From Clostridium grantii DSM 8605 (lineage in GTDB: Bacteria; Bacillota; Clostridia; Clostridiales; Clostridiaceae), in assembly GCF_900129965.1 (NCBI RefSeq), contig NZ_FQXM01000015.1:33376-97375 (forward strand): a stretch of 64,000 nucleotides of DNA. Direction: 5' to 3'. Made by a program: the position numbers and the translations under genes. The notes under the pieces were generated by a model. The model saw only the letters and a program-made list of their open reading frames with translations. It was not told where the DNA came from and searched no databases. Positions 48,786-57,265 of this stretch are shown here, piece by piece (position 1 is the stretch's first letter; the number at the start of each line of letters is the position of its first letter).

Positions 48786-49225
48786 TGGACATTTTTCACT
48801 TATACGAAATAGAAGAAAATTTACTAAAAAATTTAAAACAATGCTTGGAAAAAGAAAAGAATATTCTCATTAAGAGTGATTGGGTAAAAATGAATGACTT
48901 GATAAAAGAGAAACAAGAAATACTTAATGTGATAACCTTGCTTGAAAAAGAAAGAATGGATTTAGGTGAGGAAAATATAAAAAACATGGAAAAAGCCAAT
49001 TCAAATAAAAATTTTCATGAAAATAAAATAAATATAAAAAAATTAATTATAGAGATACAAGAACTAAATGAAACTAATGTTTTATTGACTAAAAGTTCTT
49101 TGAATTATACAAAAGTGATGTTAAATAGTTTGGGCGTTAATAATAAAGCTAATACCTATGGAGCTAATGGTAAGGTTGGAAACAATTCTAATAATATGAA
49201 TATATCAATCAATCAATCTGTATAA
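48785..49225 (+). CDS. flgN: FlgN: hook-filament junction chaperone
   Basis: This 146-residue helical protein fits FlgN by pattern (YEIEENLLKNLKQCLEKEKNILIKSDW, LIKEKQEILNVITLLEKERMDLG, LNETNVLLTKSSLNYTKVMLNSL) and by position before flgK and flgL, whose products it escorts. The Asn/Gly-rich tail is disordered. The start overlaps the flgM stop by one base, so translation is coupled. Confidence 0.85.
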   Translation: MDIFHLYEIEENLLKNLKQCLEKEKNILIKSDWVKMNDLIKEKQEILNVITLLEKERMDLGEENIKNMEKANSNKNFHENKINIKKLIIEIQELNETNVLLTKSSLNYTKVMLNSLGVNNKANTYGANGKVGNNSNNMNISINQSV

Positions 49226-49238
49226 AGAAGGGGATAAT

Positions 49239-50786
49239 ATGACACAATTATTTACAAGTTTATATACACCTACAAAAGGAATGTTTGACGCACAAAAAAG
49301 AGTTGAAGTAGCAAGCAATAACATAGCTAATGCTAATACTGAAGGATATTCACGTCAAAGAGTAGAAACTATAAGTGATAGAACTTATAACATAGATATT
49401 AAAGGTAAAATTGAAAGTGGTCCAAATACTTCAAGGGTAGTAAGAATAAGAGATGCTTTTGTAGATAGCCAAATAAGAAAAGAAAGCGGTACACTAGGAG
49501 AGTTTGAAAGTAAAGCAGAACTTTTAGGGCATGTTGAAACTGCATTTTTAGAGCCATCAGAAAATGGATTAAATCAAGCTATGTCAGATATGTGGAATTC
49601 ATGGCAAGAATTATCCAAAAATCCAAATGATGATAGTACAAAAACCGTTGTAACACAAACATCTGAAAATTTTGTAACAACTTTAAATTATACATCTAGC
49701 AGATTATCAGATATGAAATCAAATGCTTTAACTGAAATGGAAAACAGTATTTATAATGTAAACAAAGCTTTAAGTCAAATTGATACTTTGAATGGTGAAA
49801 TATATAAAGCTAAAATTAGAAATATAGAACCAAATGAACTGACAGACCAAAGAGATTTACTTTTAGATGAAATATCGAAGGATATAAGTGTTCAAATTGA
49901 CCTTGATAAATATGGAAGAGCAACAGTTAAATCAGGAACAACAGAATTGGTATCCAGTGATCCAACAAAAAAAGTGCTTTCTCAAATTTCTTTTGTTAAT
50001 TATGTTGAAAAAGTTGGAACTGATTATAAGGTAAATATTTCACTTGCAGGGGATGGAGTTAATAATTCAAAAACACTAACTATATCAGAAAGTGATTATA
50101 ATCAAAAGTATAGTACTTATTTAAAAGAAGGTGCTGTAATTGAAACCGCCAAAGATTTTGTTGGTGAGGCTAGCATAAAAAATTTCGAAAGCAATATGGT
50201 TACTGGTAAAATTAAGGGATATCAAGACTCTTTTGAACTTATTCAAAAATACTCTGATAGTTTAGATAATTTAGCTAATTCAATTGCTACAAAGATAAAT
50301 GATATTAACCCAGTTGAGGATGGTTTTACAGGTAACTTTTTTATATCAGAAACGGGTGGGAAAATTACAGCTAGTAGTATAAGATTCAATGAAGAAATAT
50401 CGGGTAATCCATCAAAAATCAATGCAGATTCAACAAGTGATATTACGAAAACAGGATTTGGAGACGGAACAAAGGCTTTAGAGATTTTAGCCTTACAAAA
50501 TGCAAATGTTACTATAGGCGAAAGTAATAATACAACTTTTAATAAATTTTATAATAATTTAATATCAAGTGTAGGAATAGAAAAACAAAGTGCAGATAGA
50601 ATGGTAAGTAATGAAGAATCTTTAATAACTCAATTAGAAACAAAAAGGGAATCAGTTTCAGGAGTATCTATTGATGAAGAAATAGCTAATTTAGTACTCT
50701 TTCAAAATAGTTATGCAGCTAATGCAAAAGTAATGTCTACTTTAGTAGAAATGCTTGACACATTGATAAATAGAACAGGTTTATAG
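49239..50786 (+). CDS. flgK: FlgK: flagellar hook-associated protein 1
   Basis: This 515-residue hook-filament junction protein has the N-terminal rod/hook signature VASNNIANANTEGYSRQRVE, the coil region LSQIDTLNGEIYKAK, NELTDQRDLLLDEIS, and the C-terminal VSIDEEIANLVLFQNSYAANAKVMSTLVEMLDTLINR. The length is normal for clostridial FlgK. It lies between flgN and flgL, in one operon. Confidence 0.96.
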   Translation: MTQLFTSLYTPTKGMFDAQKRVEVASNNIANANTEGYSRQRVETISDRTYNIDIKGKIESGPNTSRVVRIRDAFVDSQIRKESGTLGEFESKAELLGHVETAFLEPSENGLNQAMSDMWNSWQELSKNPNDDSTKTVVTQTSENFVTTLNYTSSRLSDMKSNALTEMENSIYNVNKALSQIDTLNGEIYKAKIRNIEPNELTDQRDLLLDEISKDISVQIDLDKYGRATVKSGTTELVSSDPTKKVLSQISFVNYVEKVGTDYKVNISLAGDGVNNSKTLTISESDYNQKYSTYLKEGAVIETAKDFVGEASIKNFESNMVTGKIKGYQDSFELIQKYSDSLDNLANSIATKINDINPVEDGFTGNFFISETGGKITASSIRFNEEISGNPSKINADSTSDITKTGFGDGTKALEILALQNANVTIGESNNTTFNKFYNNLISSVGIEKQSADRMVSNEESLITQLETKRESVSGVSIDEEIANLVLFQNSYAANAKVMSTLVEMLDTLINRTGL

Positions 50787-50796
50787 GAGGTAAAAC

Positions 50797-51684
50797 ATGA
50801 GAGTAACAAATAAAATGGTAACAAATAATTTTTTGACCAATTTAAATAGAAATGCTAAGGAAGTGGCGAAATTACAAAGTCAACTTTCCTCAGGAAAAGT
50901 TATTGAAAGACCCTCTGATGACCCTATTGCCGTATCTAAAATTATGAATTTAACAACAGCTATAGGAAAAAATGAGCAATATCAAAGTAATATGGAAGAT
51001 GCTATTGCATGGAATTCTTTGACGGATAGTACTCTTGATAATATAGGAAACACAATGCAAAGATTGAGAGAATTAACAGTGCAAGCTGCTAATGGATCCT
51101 TTTCAGACACAGAAAGATCTGGTATCAAAGCAGAGGTAGAGCAATTAACAGAACAAATAATGCAGGATGGAAATACTATGTATGGCGGAAGATATATCTT
51201 AGCAGGAAATAATAACAAAACAGCTCCATTTAAACTTGAATCAGGAGAACTAAAATATAGCGGAGATTCGGGTAAAATGAAAATGGAAGTAAGTACAGGA
51301 CTTACTGTAGGTATAAATACTAGCGGGTCAGAACTTATGGGAAGTGGGAATTCACTATCTGATATGCTAAAAGAATTAAAATCAGCCTTAGAAAGCGGAG
51401 ACGCTACGAAATTAAGTAAGGATGTTTTAGGTAAAATAGATGATAATATAGATAATGTATTAAACTTAAGAGCTAAAGTAGGAGCAAAAGTAAATAGATT
51501 TGAATCCATTTTTCAAAAGAATGAAGCGGATAACTTAAACATGAAAACTATACTATCTGAAAATCAAGATGTGGATGTAGCTGAGAAAATAATGGAATAT
51601 ATGGCTATGGAAAATGTTTATCAAACTACATTATCTGCGGGAGCAAAAGCAATACAACATTCGTTGTTGGATTATTTGAGATAG
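50797..51684 (+). CDS. flgL: FlgL: flagellar hook-associated protein 3
   Basis: This 295-residue flagellin-like junction protein has MRVTNKMVTNNFLTNLNRNAKEVAKLQSQLSSGK with RPSDDPIAVSKIM at the N-terminus, GGRYILAGNNNKTAPF in the middle and YMAMENVYQTTLSAGAKAIQHSLLDYLR at the C-terminus. It links FlgK to the filament. It is the end of the flgM-flgN-flgK-flgL group. A repeat-filled gap follows. Confidence 0.96.
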   Translation: MRVTNKMVTNNFLTNLNRNAKEVAKLQSQLSSGKVIERPSDDPIAVSKIMNLTTAIGKNEQYQSNMEDAIAWNSLTDSTLDNIGNTMQRLRELTVQAANGSFSDTERSGIKAEVEQLTEQIMQDGNTMYGGRYILAGNNNKTAPFKLESGELKYSGDSGKMKMEVSTGLTVGINTSGSELMGSGNSLSDMLKELKSALESGDATKLSKDVLGKIDDNIDNVLNLRAKVGAKVNRFESIFQKNEADNLNMKTILSENQDVDVAEKIMEYMAMENVYQTTLSAGAKAIQHSLLDYLR

Positions 51685-51733
51685 ATTTAAGTATAAAGTG
51701 GTGGTTGTGAGTCTTGGGGGATGATTGAAAAAA

Positions 51734-51960
51734 AGTTGACGGTGTACAGTAAATGATAGCTTTCGCTTAGACGAAAGCTTTTAATTTAAGTAAAAGATTT
51801 AAAAGTTATTTTGCTTCGCAAAAGTAACTGATTTTGAAATTAGAATAAGTTACCATTTTAAGTCTTTTGAGTTTCTATGCTTTTAAATCTTTTATAAATT
51901 AAAGATTTTCGGAGAAAATCATCATTTACTGTCAACTGTACACTGTAAATTGTCAATTAT
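51734..51960. repeat. Structured palindromic repeat, copy 1 (between flgL and fliW)
   Basis: The ~227-bp non-coding stretch opens with GTTGACGGTGTACAGTAAAT and closes with ATTTACTGTCAACTGTACAC plus TGTAAATTGTCAAT, an inverted pair of ends. Inside are hairpins AGCTTTCG / CGAAAGCT, TTTTGC-TTC-GCAAAA and GATTTTC-GGA-GAAAATC, and the long-range pair AAAAGATTTAAAAG / CTTTTAAATCTTTT. A second, shorter relative lies at 54060-54176. The rest of the 355-base gap is AT-rich leader of fliW. Confidence 0.75.
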
Positions 51961-51994
51961 TTAAAACCGTTATAGCTAATAATTAATCGTACCA

Positions 51995-52021
51995 TAAAAA
52001 ACAACAAGACTAAGATTATAT
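51995..52021 (+). promoter_or_regulatory. Weak sigma-D-like promoter before fliW
   Basis: TAAA (51995-51998), 15 bases, then GATTATAT (52014-52021) matches five of eight -10 positions but lacks the CCG core. Confidence 0.3.
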
Positions 52022-52039
52022 ACAAAAGGTGGTTTTATT

Positions 52040-52483
52040 ATGTTAATAAAAAGCAGATTCTTAGGAAATCTTGAAATAGATGAAAGTAAAATTGTTACTT
52101 TTGAAGAAGGAATTTTAGGTTTTGAAGATATAAAAGAATATTGTATAGTTCCTATGCCTGAAAAAGAAGATTTTTATTTACTTCAAAGTATAGAAGATGA
52201 GAATATTTCTTTTATAATAATAAAACCATGGGATTTCTTTAAACAATACGAAATAAATTTACAAGAGGAACATTTACAAACAGTGGATATAGAAGATGCA
52301 TCTCAAGTAGCAATTTATAGCATTTTAAGCTTAAGCCAGTTAGATATAACTGCAAATTTATTAGCTCCAGTAGTAATAAATGCAGATACTAATAAAGGAG
52401 CACAAATTGTTCTCCACTCATCTACTTACAAAACAAAGCATAGTATCTATGCCAGTGAAAGTAAGGGGGAATCCTTATGTTAG
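52040..52483 (+). CDS. fliW: FliW: flagellar assembly factor, CsrA antagonist
   Basis: This 147-residue protein has the FliW pattern VTFEEGILGFEDIKEYCIVPMPE, FYLLQSIEDENISFIIIKPWDFF, YSILSLSQLDITANLLAPVVINADTNKGAQIVL. FliW binds either flagellin or CsrA, and releases CsrA-repressed flagellin translation when flagellin is exported. It overlaps csrA by seven bases and lies just upstream of flagellin, the classic arrangement. Confidence 0.95.
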   Translation: MLIKSRFLGNLEIDESKIVTFEEGILGFEDIKEYCIVPMPEKEDFYLLQSIEDENISFIIIKPWDFFKQYEINLQEEHLQTVDIEDASQVAIYSILSLSQLDITANLLAPVVINADTNKGAQIVLHSSTYKTKHSIYASESKGESLC

Positions 52484-52695
52484 TTCTTACAAGAAAAAAA
52501 GGAGAAAAGATAACACTAGGTGATGACATTGAGATTGAAGTTATACATTTAGATAATGGAAAAGTTAAATTAGGAATAAAAGCTCCTAAAAACCTAAAAA
52601 TATTGAGAACGGAGGTTTTACAACAGGTTAAAGAAGAAAACAAAGAAGCTTTAACTATAAATATAGATATATTAAATAATTTCATAAAAAAATAA
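52477..52695 (+). CDS. csrA: CsrA: carbon storage regulator, RNA-binding translational repressor
   Basis: This 72-residue protein starts MLVLTRKKGEKITLGDDIEIEV and has the core VKLGIKAPKNLKILRTEV, where Arg44-like contacts with GGA RNA are conserved. The C-terminal extension of about 15 residues, longer than in enterobacteria, is the usual site of FliW contact. Two candidate binding sites lie in the following flagellin leader. The start overlaps fliW. Confidence 0.95.
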   Translation: MLVLTRKKGEKITLGDDIEIEVIHLDNGKVKLGIKAPKNLKILRTEVLQQVKEENKEALTINIDILNNFIKK

Positions 52696-52716
52696 TAAAA
52701 AAGTTAAAAAAAAAGC

Positions 52717-52743
52717 TAAACTAATTTTAAAGTCATCCGAAGT
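52717..52743 (+). promoter_or_regulatory. Sigma-D promoter for flagellin
   Basis: TAAA (52717-52720), exactly 15 bases, then TCCGAAGT (52736-52743) resembles the sigma-D consensus GCCGATAT. It yields a leader of about 100 bases, with a 5' hairpin ATGGTGA / TCACCCAT (52762-52777, one bulge). Confidence 0.65.
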
Positions 52744-52814
52744 ATATAGTATAAGCAACAAATGGTGATCACCCATTTGAAAAAACAAAACCAAAGATTT
52801 TAATCAAAAAAACC

Positions 52815-52846
52815 GGCATGGATGCCAAAACAAAATTCAAGGAGGA
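52815..52846 (+). promoter_or_regulatory. Two predicted CsrA binding sites in the flagellin leader
   Basis: GGC-ATGGAT-GCC (52815-52826) is a small hairpin presenting GGA in the loop, the preferred CsrA target. CAAGGAGG (52838-52845) carries a second GGA over the ribosome binding site. The pair matches the two-site arrangement of the hag leader in B. subtilis. Confidence 0.65.
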
Positions 52847-52853
52847 ATTTATT

Positions 52854-53963
52854 ATGAGAATTAATAACAACATAGGAGCTTTAAACACTTATTCAAAACT
52901 TTCTTCAACAAATGTAGCAAAGGACAAATCTTTAGAAAAATTATCATCAGGTTTAAGAATCAACAGAGCAGCTGATGATGCAGCAGGTCTTGCAATATCA
53001 GAAAAGATGAGAGCTCAAATCAAAGGTTTAGATCAAGCAAATAGAAATGCACAAGATGGAGTATCTTTAATTCAAACAGCAGAGGGTGGATTATCCGAAA
53101 CACACTCAATGCTACAAAGAATGAGAGAATTATCAGTTCAAGCTTCTAATGGTACGCTAACTGATGAAGATAAAACTAATATTCAGACTGAAATTAGTGA
53201 GTTGAAAACAGAGATAGGAAAAGTTTCTTCTAACACAAAATTTAATAGTAAAAAATTGTTAGATGGAAATTTTGGAGTTTCAGTAAAAACGACTGGGTCA
53301 ACAATGGCTTCGGCTGGAAACAATGTTAAGATTACACTTGATGGAGCTGCAGAGAATGAGACATTTACTTTCAGTGTAGCAACAGGGTCTGTAACAATTA
53401 AAAACTCAGCTGGAGAAGAACAAAAATTAATGCTTGGAGCTACTAATACAGCTACTTTAGATAAAGGTACTAGCTTTAATTTTGACGCTATGGGTGTAAA
53501 AGTAACATTGACTGCGGATCAAGCTGGTGGGGCCCTATTTACAGGTAATACGCTTATAACAACAGCTGCTACTGGAGGAAATGGATTTATACAAGTAGGG
53601 GCTAATGAAGATGACACTATGGCTATACAAATAAATAGTATGACAACTTCCGCATTAGGTATTGAGGATATAGATGTAACTTCAGATGCAGAGGGAGCAA
53701 TTACATTAATTGATAATGCCATTAGTAAAGTATCAACTGAAAGAGCAAAACTTGGTGCATACCAGAATAGATTAGAGCACACAATGAATAATTTAACAAC
53801 CTCTTCAGAAAATATTACATCAGCAGAATCAAGAATTAGAGATGTAGATATGGCTAAAGAAATGATGAACTTCACTAAGACTAACATCTTAAGCCAAGCT
53901 GCAACTTCAATGCTTGCTCAAGCTAACCAATCAGGACAAGGCGTACTTTCATTATTAAGATAA
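52854..53963 (+). CDS. fliC: Flagellin
   Basis: This 369-residue flagellin has conserved ends: MRINNNIGALNTYSKLSSTN with LEKLSSGLRINRAADDAAGL at the N-terminus, and LGAYQNRLEHTMNNLTTSSENI, ESRIRDVDMAKEMM and QANQSGQGVLSLLR at the C-terminus. The central domain (about residues 145-275) is rich in Thr, Ser, Gly and Ala and holds likely glycosylation sites for the Pse/Maf pathway encoded upstream. A longer frame from 52818 includes the CsrA hairpin and is not the start; CAAGGAGGAATTTATT before the ATG at 52854 is. Control is by a sigma-D-like promoter and the CsrA sites. Confidence 0.95.
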   Translation: MRINNNIGALNTYSKLSSTNVAKDKSLEKLSSGLRINRAADDAAGLAISEKMRAQIKGLDQANRNAQDGVSLIQTAEGGLSETHSMLQRMRELSVQASNGTLTDEDKTNIQTEISELKTEIGKVSSNTKFNSKKLLDGNFGVSVKTTGSTMASAGNNVKITLDGAAENETFTFSVATGSVTIKNSAGEEQKLMLGATNTATLDKGTSFNFDAMGVKVTLTADQAGGALFTGNTLITTAATGGNGFIQVGANEDDTMAIQINSMTTSALGIEDIDVTSDAEGAITLIDNAISKVSTERAKLGAYQNRLEHTMNNLTTSSENITSAESRIRDVDMAKEMMNFTKTNILSQAATSMLAQANQSGQGVLSLLR

Positions 53964-53975
53964 TTTAAAAAAAAT

Positions 53976-54004
53976 GGGCTGGCGAGCAGCTGGCCCTTTT
54001 TTAT
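53976..54004 (+). terminator. Terminator after flagellin
   Basis: GGGCTGGC, loop GAGCA, GCTGGCCC pairs over eight positions (two wobbles), and TTTTTT follows. Confidence 0.85.
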
Positions 54005-54059
54005 TTAAGAGAAGTTTGAAGGTTGGAACGTTGGAATTAAAAGGAATAGTGTACTTAGG

Positions 54060-54176
54060 CAGTTGACAATTTACAGTTGACAGTTTGAAAGATTATTTTG
54101 CTGCGCAAAATATATGATCATTATAGAGTTTTCTGAAAGAAAATCACTTCGAACTGTGAACTGTGAACCGTGAACC
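54060..54176. repeat. Structured palindromic repeat, copy 2 (between flagellin and flaG)
   Basis: It opens CAGTTGACAATTTACAGTTG and closes with GAACTGTGAACTGTGAACC. Inside are TTTTGC-TGC-GCAAAA and GTTTTC-TGAAA-GAAAAT stems in the same order as in copy 1, so it is a shorter relative. It runs to within a few bases of the flaG ribosome binding site. Confidence 0.75.
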
Positions 54177-54193
54177 AAAAAGGGGTGTATATA

Positions 54194-54586
54194 GTGGATA
54201 TAACAAAAGTAGTTGCTACATCAAAATCAAATGAACCAATGATAACCACACCGGTTGCAACTTCTGTAACCACTAAGATGGATGGTGTGGACATTGATAT
54301 TAAAGAGGATAAAAGTAAATCTAGTAATGGACAAAGTACTCACCCTGGTAAAGAAGATTTTTCAAGTGAATTTTTAGAAAAAGAGATAGATAAATTAAAT
54401 AAAGTTATTTTTGGAACAAATAAAGATTTTAAGTTTTCTGTTCATGAAAAAACTAATACCATTGTGGTAAGAGTTGTGGATAGTGAAACAAAAGAAGTTA
54501 TAAAAGAACTTCCACCAGAACAGATTTTAGATCTTGTGGCTAAAATGGAAGAAATGGTGGGAATGTTGGTGGATGAGAAGGGTTAG
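54194..54586 (+). CDS. flaG: FlaG family flagellar protein
   Basis: This 130-residue protein has a disordered Ser/Thr/Lys-rich N-terminal half. The FlaG domain follows (about 50-125): EKEIDKLNKVIFGTNKDFKFSVHEKTNTIVVRVVDSETKEVIKELPPEQILDL. FlaG affects filament length in several bacteria. The start is GTG at 54194, with AGGGGTGTATATA upstream; the earlier in-frame codon at 54170 lies in the repeat and has no ribosome binding site. It is followed by fliD, fliS and a fliT-like gene. Confidence 0.9.
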   Translation: MDITKVVATSKSNEPMITTPVATSVTTKMDGVDIDIKEDKSKSSNGQSTHPGKEDFSSEFLEKEIDKLNKVIFGTNKDFKFSVHEKTNTIVVRVVDSETKEVIKELPPEQILDLVAKMEEMVGMLVDEKG

Positions 54587-54598
54587 GAGGGGAATTTT

Positions 54599-56290
54599 AT
54601 GTCTAGTATAAATTTTTTAGGCTCATATTCAGGAATAGACCAAACTATGGTTGATCAATTAATGGCTGCTGAAAAAATGCCTCTAAATAGTATGAATACA
54701 AAGATACAAACTTATACAACAGAAAAAGATGCTTGGAAGGATATCAATACTAGATTGAGTTCTTTGAGTACTAAGATAAATGATTTAAAAGATGAAGATT
54801 TATTTTCTGCCAAAAAATTTACTTCAAGTGTATCTGGAATAGTTAGTGCCTCTGTGGACAATGATGCTATTGAAGGCTCATATGATATAGTGGTAAGCAA
54901 ACTTGCTAAAAGTACTACTTTAGTAGGAGACAGAGTATCATCAACAGATGGTGACTTGAACAAATCAGGCACATTAAATATTAATATTGATGGAACGAGT
55001 AAATTTAGCATAACTGTTGTAGCGACAGATTCATTAAATGATATTGTTACAAAGATTAATGAATCAGGTGATAATAGCAGTGTTGTATCAGCATCAATAA
55101 TTGACTCTAGATTAGTCTTGAAAAGTGTTGAAGCTGGGAATAAAACTATTTCCTTAATAGATAATAGCAATATAAATACTATTGCAGATTCTTTAGGAAT
55201 GAGTGTAGCTACTCAAGGAACAGTAGGCTACAATTCATTGATTGGAAATCAAGTAGCTGAATCAACTACTGAGATGAGCCAAGTTGGACAGTTAAATATT
55301 AATATTGACGGAACTACAAAATTTAGTATAAATGTTGAAGTTACAGATTCATTAGAAAATATTGTTACTAAAATAAATGATGATCTAAATAATGGCGGAA
55401 GTGTTTCAGCTTCAATAATTGATTCGAGATTAGTTTTGAAAAATATGGGATCTGATGGGAAAACTATCTCTTTGTCTGATGATACTGGTTCTGATAGTAT
55501 TGTAGATTCAGTGGGAATGAATATAGAACAAAATAAAACAGACAATGTTAGCAGAAAAGGAAATAACAGCGAATTCACAATAAACGGAATATCAGTAACA
55601 GATAAAGCTACAAACTCAATAGATGACGTAGTGGAAGGTTTAACCTTTAATCTAACATCAGAAGGAACAACAAAATTAACAGTATCAAAGGACTACAGCT
55701 CTATCGAAAGCAAAATCCAATCAGTAGTAGATCAATACAACTCAACCCTAACTTTCATGCAACAAAAATCAAGCTCAGGTACAGTAGGCGTAGCAAGTTC
55801 AAAAGGCTCCCTTTCAGGAGACTCAGCACTTCAAAGATTAGTTTCAAACCTAAGAACCACAATATCAGATACAGTATCTGGACTTACAGGCGATGTAAAG
55901 ACTGCGTCAACTATAGGAATAAAAACCATAGACAATTATGGAACTCTTTCCTTTGATAAAACAACCTTTGAATCTGTTATGGCAAGCAATGCTGAGGGAG
56001 TTAAAGATTTTTTTACAAACACAAACGGATTTGCAAAAAAGTTAGACAGTTTTGTAGACACATATATAGATAGCACAGATGGTTTAATAACCTATAAACA
56101 AACCAGCTTACAAAGTATGATAGATACCACAAACGATAAAATTGATGCCTTCAATCTTAGAATGGAATCTAGAGAAGCTTATTATATAAAAATATTTGCA
56201 AGTTTAGACTCTTATATGGCAAAAGCTGAGTCAACAACTTCATGGCTAACTTCACAAATGGGAGCAATGAATAATTCAAGCAGTAATTAA
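54599..56290 (+). CDS. fliD: FliD: filament cap, with internal duplication
   Basis: This 563-residue cap protein has the FliD N-terminus (FLGSYSGIDQTMVDQLMAAEKMPL) and C-terminus (SIESKIQSVVDQYNSTLTFMQ, STIGIKTIDNYGTLSFDKTTFE). Residues about 118-201 and 227-307 are two copies of one module: LNINIDG-(S/T)KFSI, DS-L-IVTKIN, SASIIDSRLVLK, KTISL, (A/V)DS(L/V)GM. They are separated by about 25 residues. The family usually shows a single such flagellin-IN module, or a few diverged ones. The cap folds flagellin at the growing tip. RBS GGAGGGGAATTTT precedes the ATG. Confidence 0.95.
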   Translation: MSSINFLGSYSGIDQTMVDQLMAAEKMPLNSMNTKIQTYTTEKDAWKDINTRLSSLSTKINDLKDEDLFSAKKFTSSVSGIVSASVDNDAIEGSYDIVVSKLAKSTTLVGDRVSSTDGDLNKSGTLNINIDGTSKFSITVVATDSLNDIVTKINESGDNSSVVSASIIDSRLVLKSVEAGNKTISLIDNSNINTIADSLGMSVATQGTVGYNSLIGNQVAESTTEMSQVGQLNINIDGTTKFSINVEVTDSLENIVTKINDDLNNGGSVSASIIDSRLVLKNMGSDGKTISLSDDTGSDSIVDSVGMNIEQNKTDNVSRKGNNSEFTINGISVTDKATNSIDDVVEGLTFNLTSEGTTKLTVSKDYSSIESKIQSVVDQYNSTLTFMQQKSSSGTVGVASSKGSLSGDSALQRLVSNLRTTISDTVSGLTGDVKTASTIGIKTIDNYGTLSFDKTTFESVMASNAEGVKDFFTNTNGFAKKLDSFVDTYIDSTDGLITYKQTSLQSMIDTTNDKIDAFNLRMESREAYYIKIFASLDSYMAKAESTTSWLTSQMGAMNNSSSN

Positions 56291-56304
56291 TAGGGGGGCA
56301 GGAC

Positions 56305-56673
56305 ATGTATTATAACAATACCTCAAATGCATATGATACTTATAAAAATAATCAAGTAAATACAGCTTCAAGAAAACAACTTTTACTTATGCTTTTCGAC
56401 GGAGCAATAAAGTTTTTAAATTTTGCAGCTATATCAATAGATAATAAAAATGTACCAGACACTCACAAATATATAGTTAAAGCTGAGGATATTATTCAAG
56501 AATTAATGTCTACTTTAAATTTTGATGCTGGAGATATAGCTAAGGATTTATATAATCTTTACGATTATCTTTATAACGAATTAATTCAAGCTAATATGAA
56601 GAAGGATAAAGAAAAAGTTCTTTATGTTAAATCCATGATGGAAGAGTTGAGAGAAACATGGGCTCAGATTTAA
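56305..56673 (+). CDS. fliS: FliS: flagellin export chaperone
   Basis: This 122-residue helical protein has the FliS signature: AYDTYKNNQVNTASRKQLLLMLFDGAIKFLNFA, KAEDIIQELMSTLNFD and DLYNLYDYLYNELIQANMKKD. It holds flagellin unfolded before export. AGGGGGGCAGGAC precedes the ATG. It overlaps the next gene by 16 bases. Confidence 0.95.
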   Translation: MYYNNTSNAYDTYKNNQVNTASRKQLLLMLFDGAIKFLNFAAISIDNKNVPDTHKYIVKAEDIIQELMSTLNFDAGDIAKDLYNLYDYLYNELIQANMKKDKEKVLYVKSMMEELRETWAQI

Positions 56674-57050
56674 ATAATATTGATAGCATTATTCTTCCAT
56701 TAAATGAAGTTCTAATGGAACTAAAGAAAAACTTAAGTGATTTTCAGGATATAAGTAAGGAAGAGGATATTAATAAAATTTTCCAATTGGTAGATAAAAA
56801 AGAAAATTTCATAAATAAGTTAAAAACTATTTTAGATAATAGTGATATAGATAAATTAAACGCTAATAAAAATATATTTGAAACTTTAAAAATAGCTAAG
56901 GAAGTTACGGAGTTAGAAATAAATTTTTATCAAGATAATAAAGATAAAATAAAAGAAAATATGCTGCAGGTAAATAAAAAGAATAGAGTAAATAAAGGGT
57001 ATATGAATAAGCTTACGAATTCTTATTTTATTGATAAAACAATTGAATAA
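56658..57050 (+). CDS. FliT-like flagellar protein
   Basis: This 130-residue helical protein follows fliS and overlaps it by 16 bases, the position of fliT. It has ILPLNEVLMELKKNLSDFQDI, IFQLVDKKENFINKLKTIL and LEINFYQDNKDKIKENML, with a C-terminal LQVNKKNRVNKGY, a pattern common in FlgN/FliT-type chaperones. The family match is weak in sequence and rests mainly on order and composition. A terminator follows. Confidence 0.7.
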   Translation: MGSDLNNIDSIILPLNEVLMELKKNLSDFQDISKEEDINKIFQLVDKKENFINKLKTILDNSDIDKLNANKNIFETLKIAKEVTELEINFYQDNKDKIKENMLQVNKKNRVNKGYMNKLTNSYFIDKTIE

Positions 57051-57066
57051 TTGACAATTTTCTCGT

Positions 57067-57127
57067 AAAAGTCTCATTTGGTTAGCTTTGTAAAGCAAAT
57101 TTAACTAATAGGAGGCTTTTTTTGTTT
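57067..57127 (+). terminator. Terminator after the fliT-like gene
   Basis: AAAAGTCTC (57067-57075) pairs with GAGGCTTTT (57112-57120), and an inner stem GCTTT-GT-AAAGC lies within. A long T run follows. Confidence 0.7.
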
Positions 57128-57136
57128 TTTTCTCCA

Positions 57137-57165
57137 TTGACTATATACCGAATATATTTTATTAT
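57137..57165 (+). promoter_or_regulatory. Sigma-A promoter of the flgB (fla) operon
   Basis: TTGACT (57137-57142), a 17-base spacer and TATTAT (57160-57165) lie about 100 bases before flgB. This is the expected place for the early, class I/II flagellar promoter. Confidence 0.55.
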
Positions 57166-57265
57166 TAAGTTATATTTAAATTTAATATATAAAAAAATTA
57201 AATTTAATGTTAAAATAGCTTAATAATTAGTTTTTAAACAAATTAAGGATATGGGAGCAAAAATT

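Noticed and set aside
50982..51509. Long minus-strand frame of 175 codons inside flgL
   Set aside because: It lies antisense to a clear FlgL gene, has a Ser/Leu/Pro/Ile-rich composition typical of antisense frames in AT-rich DNA, and has no ribosome binding site.
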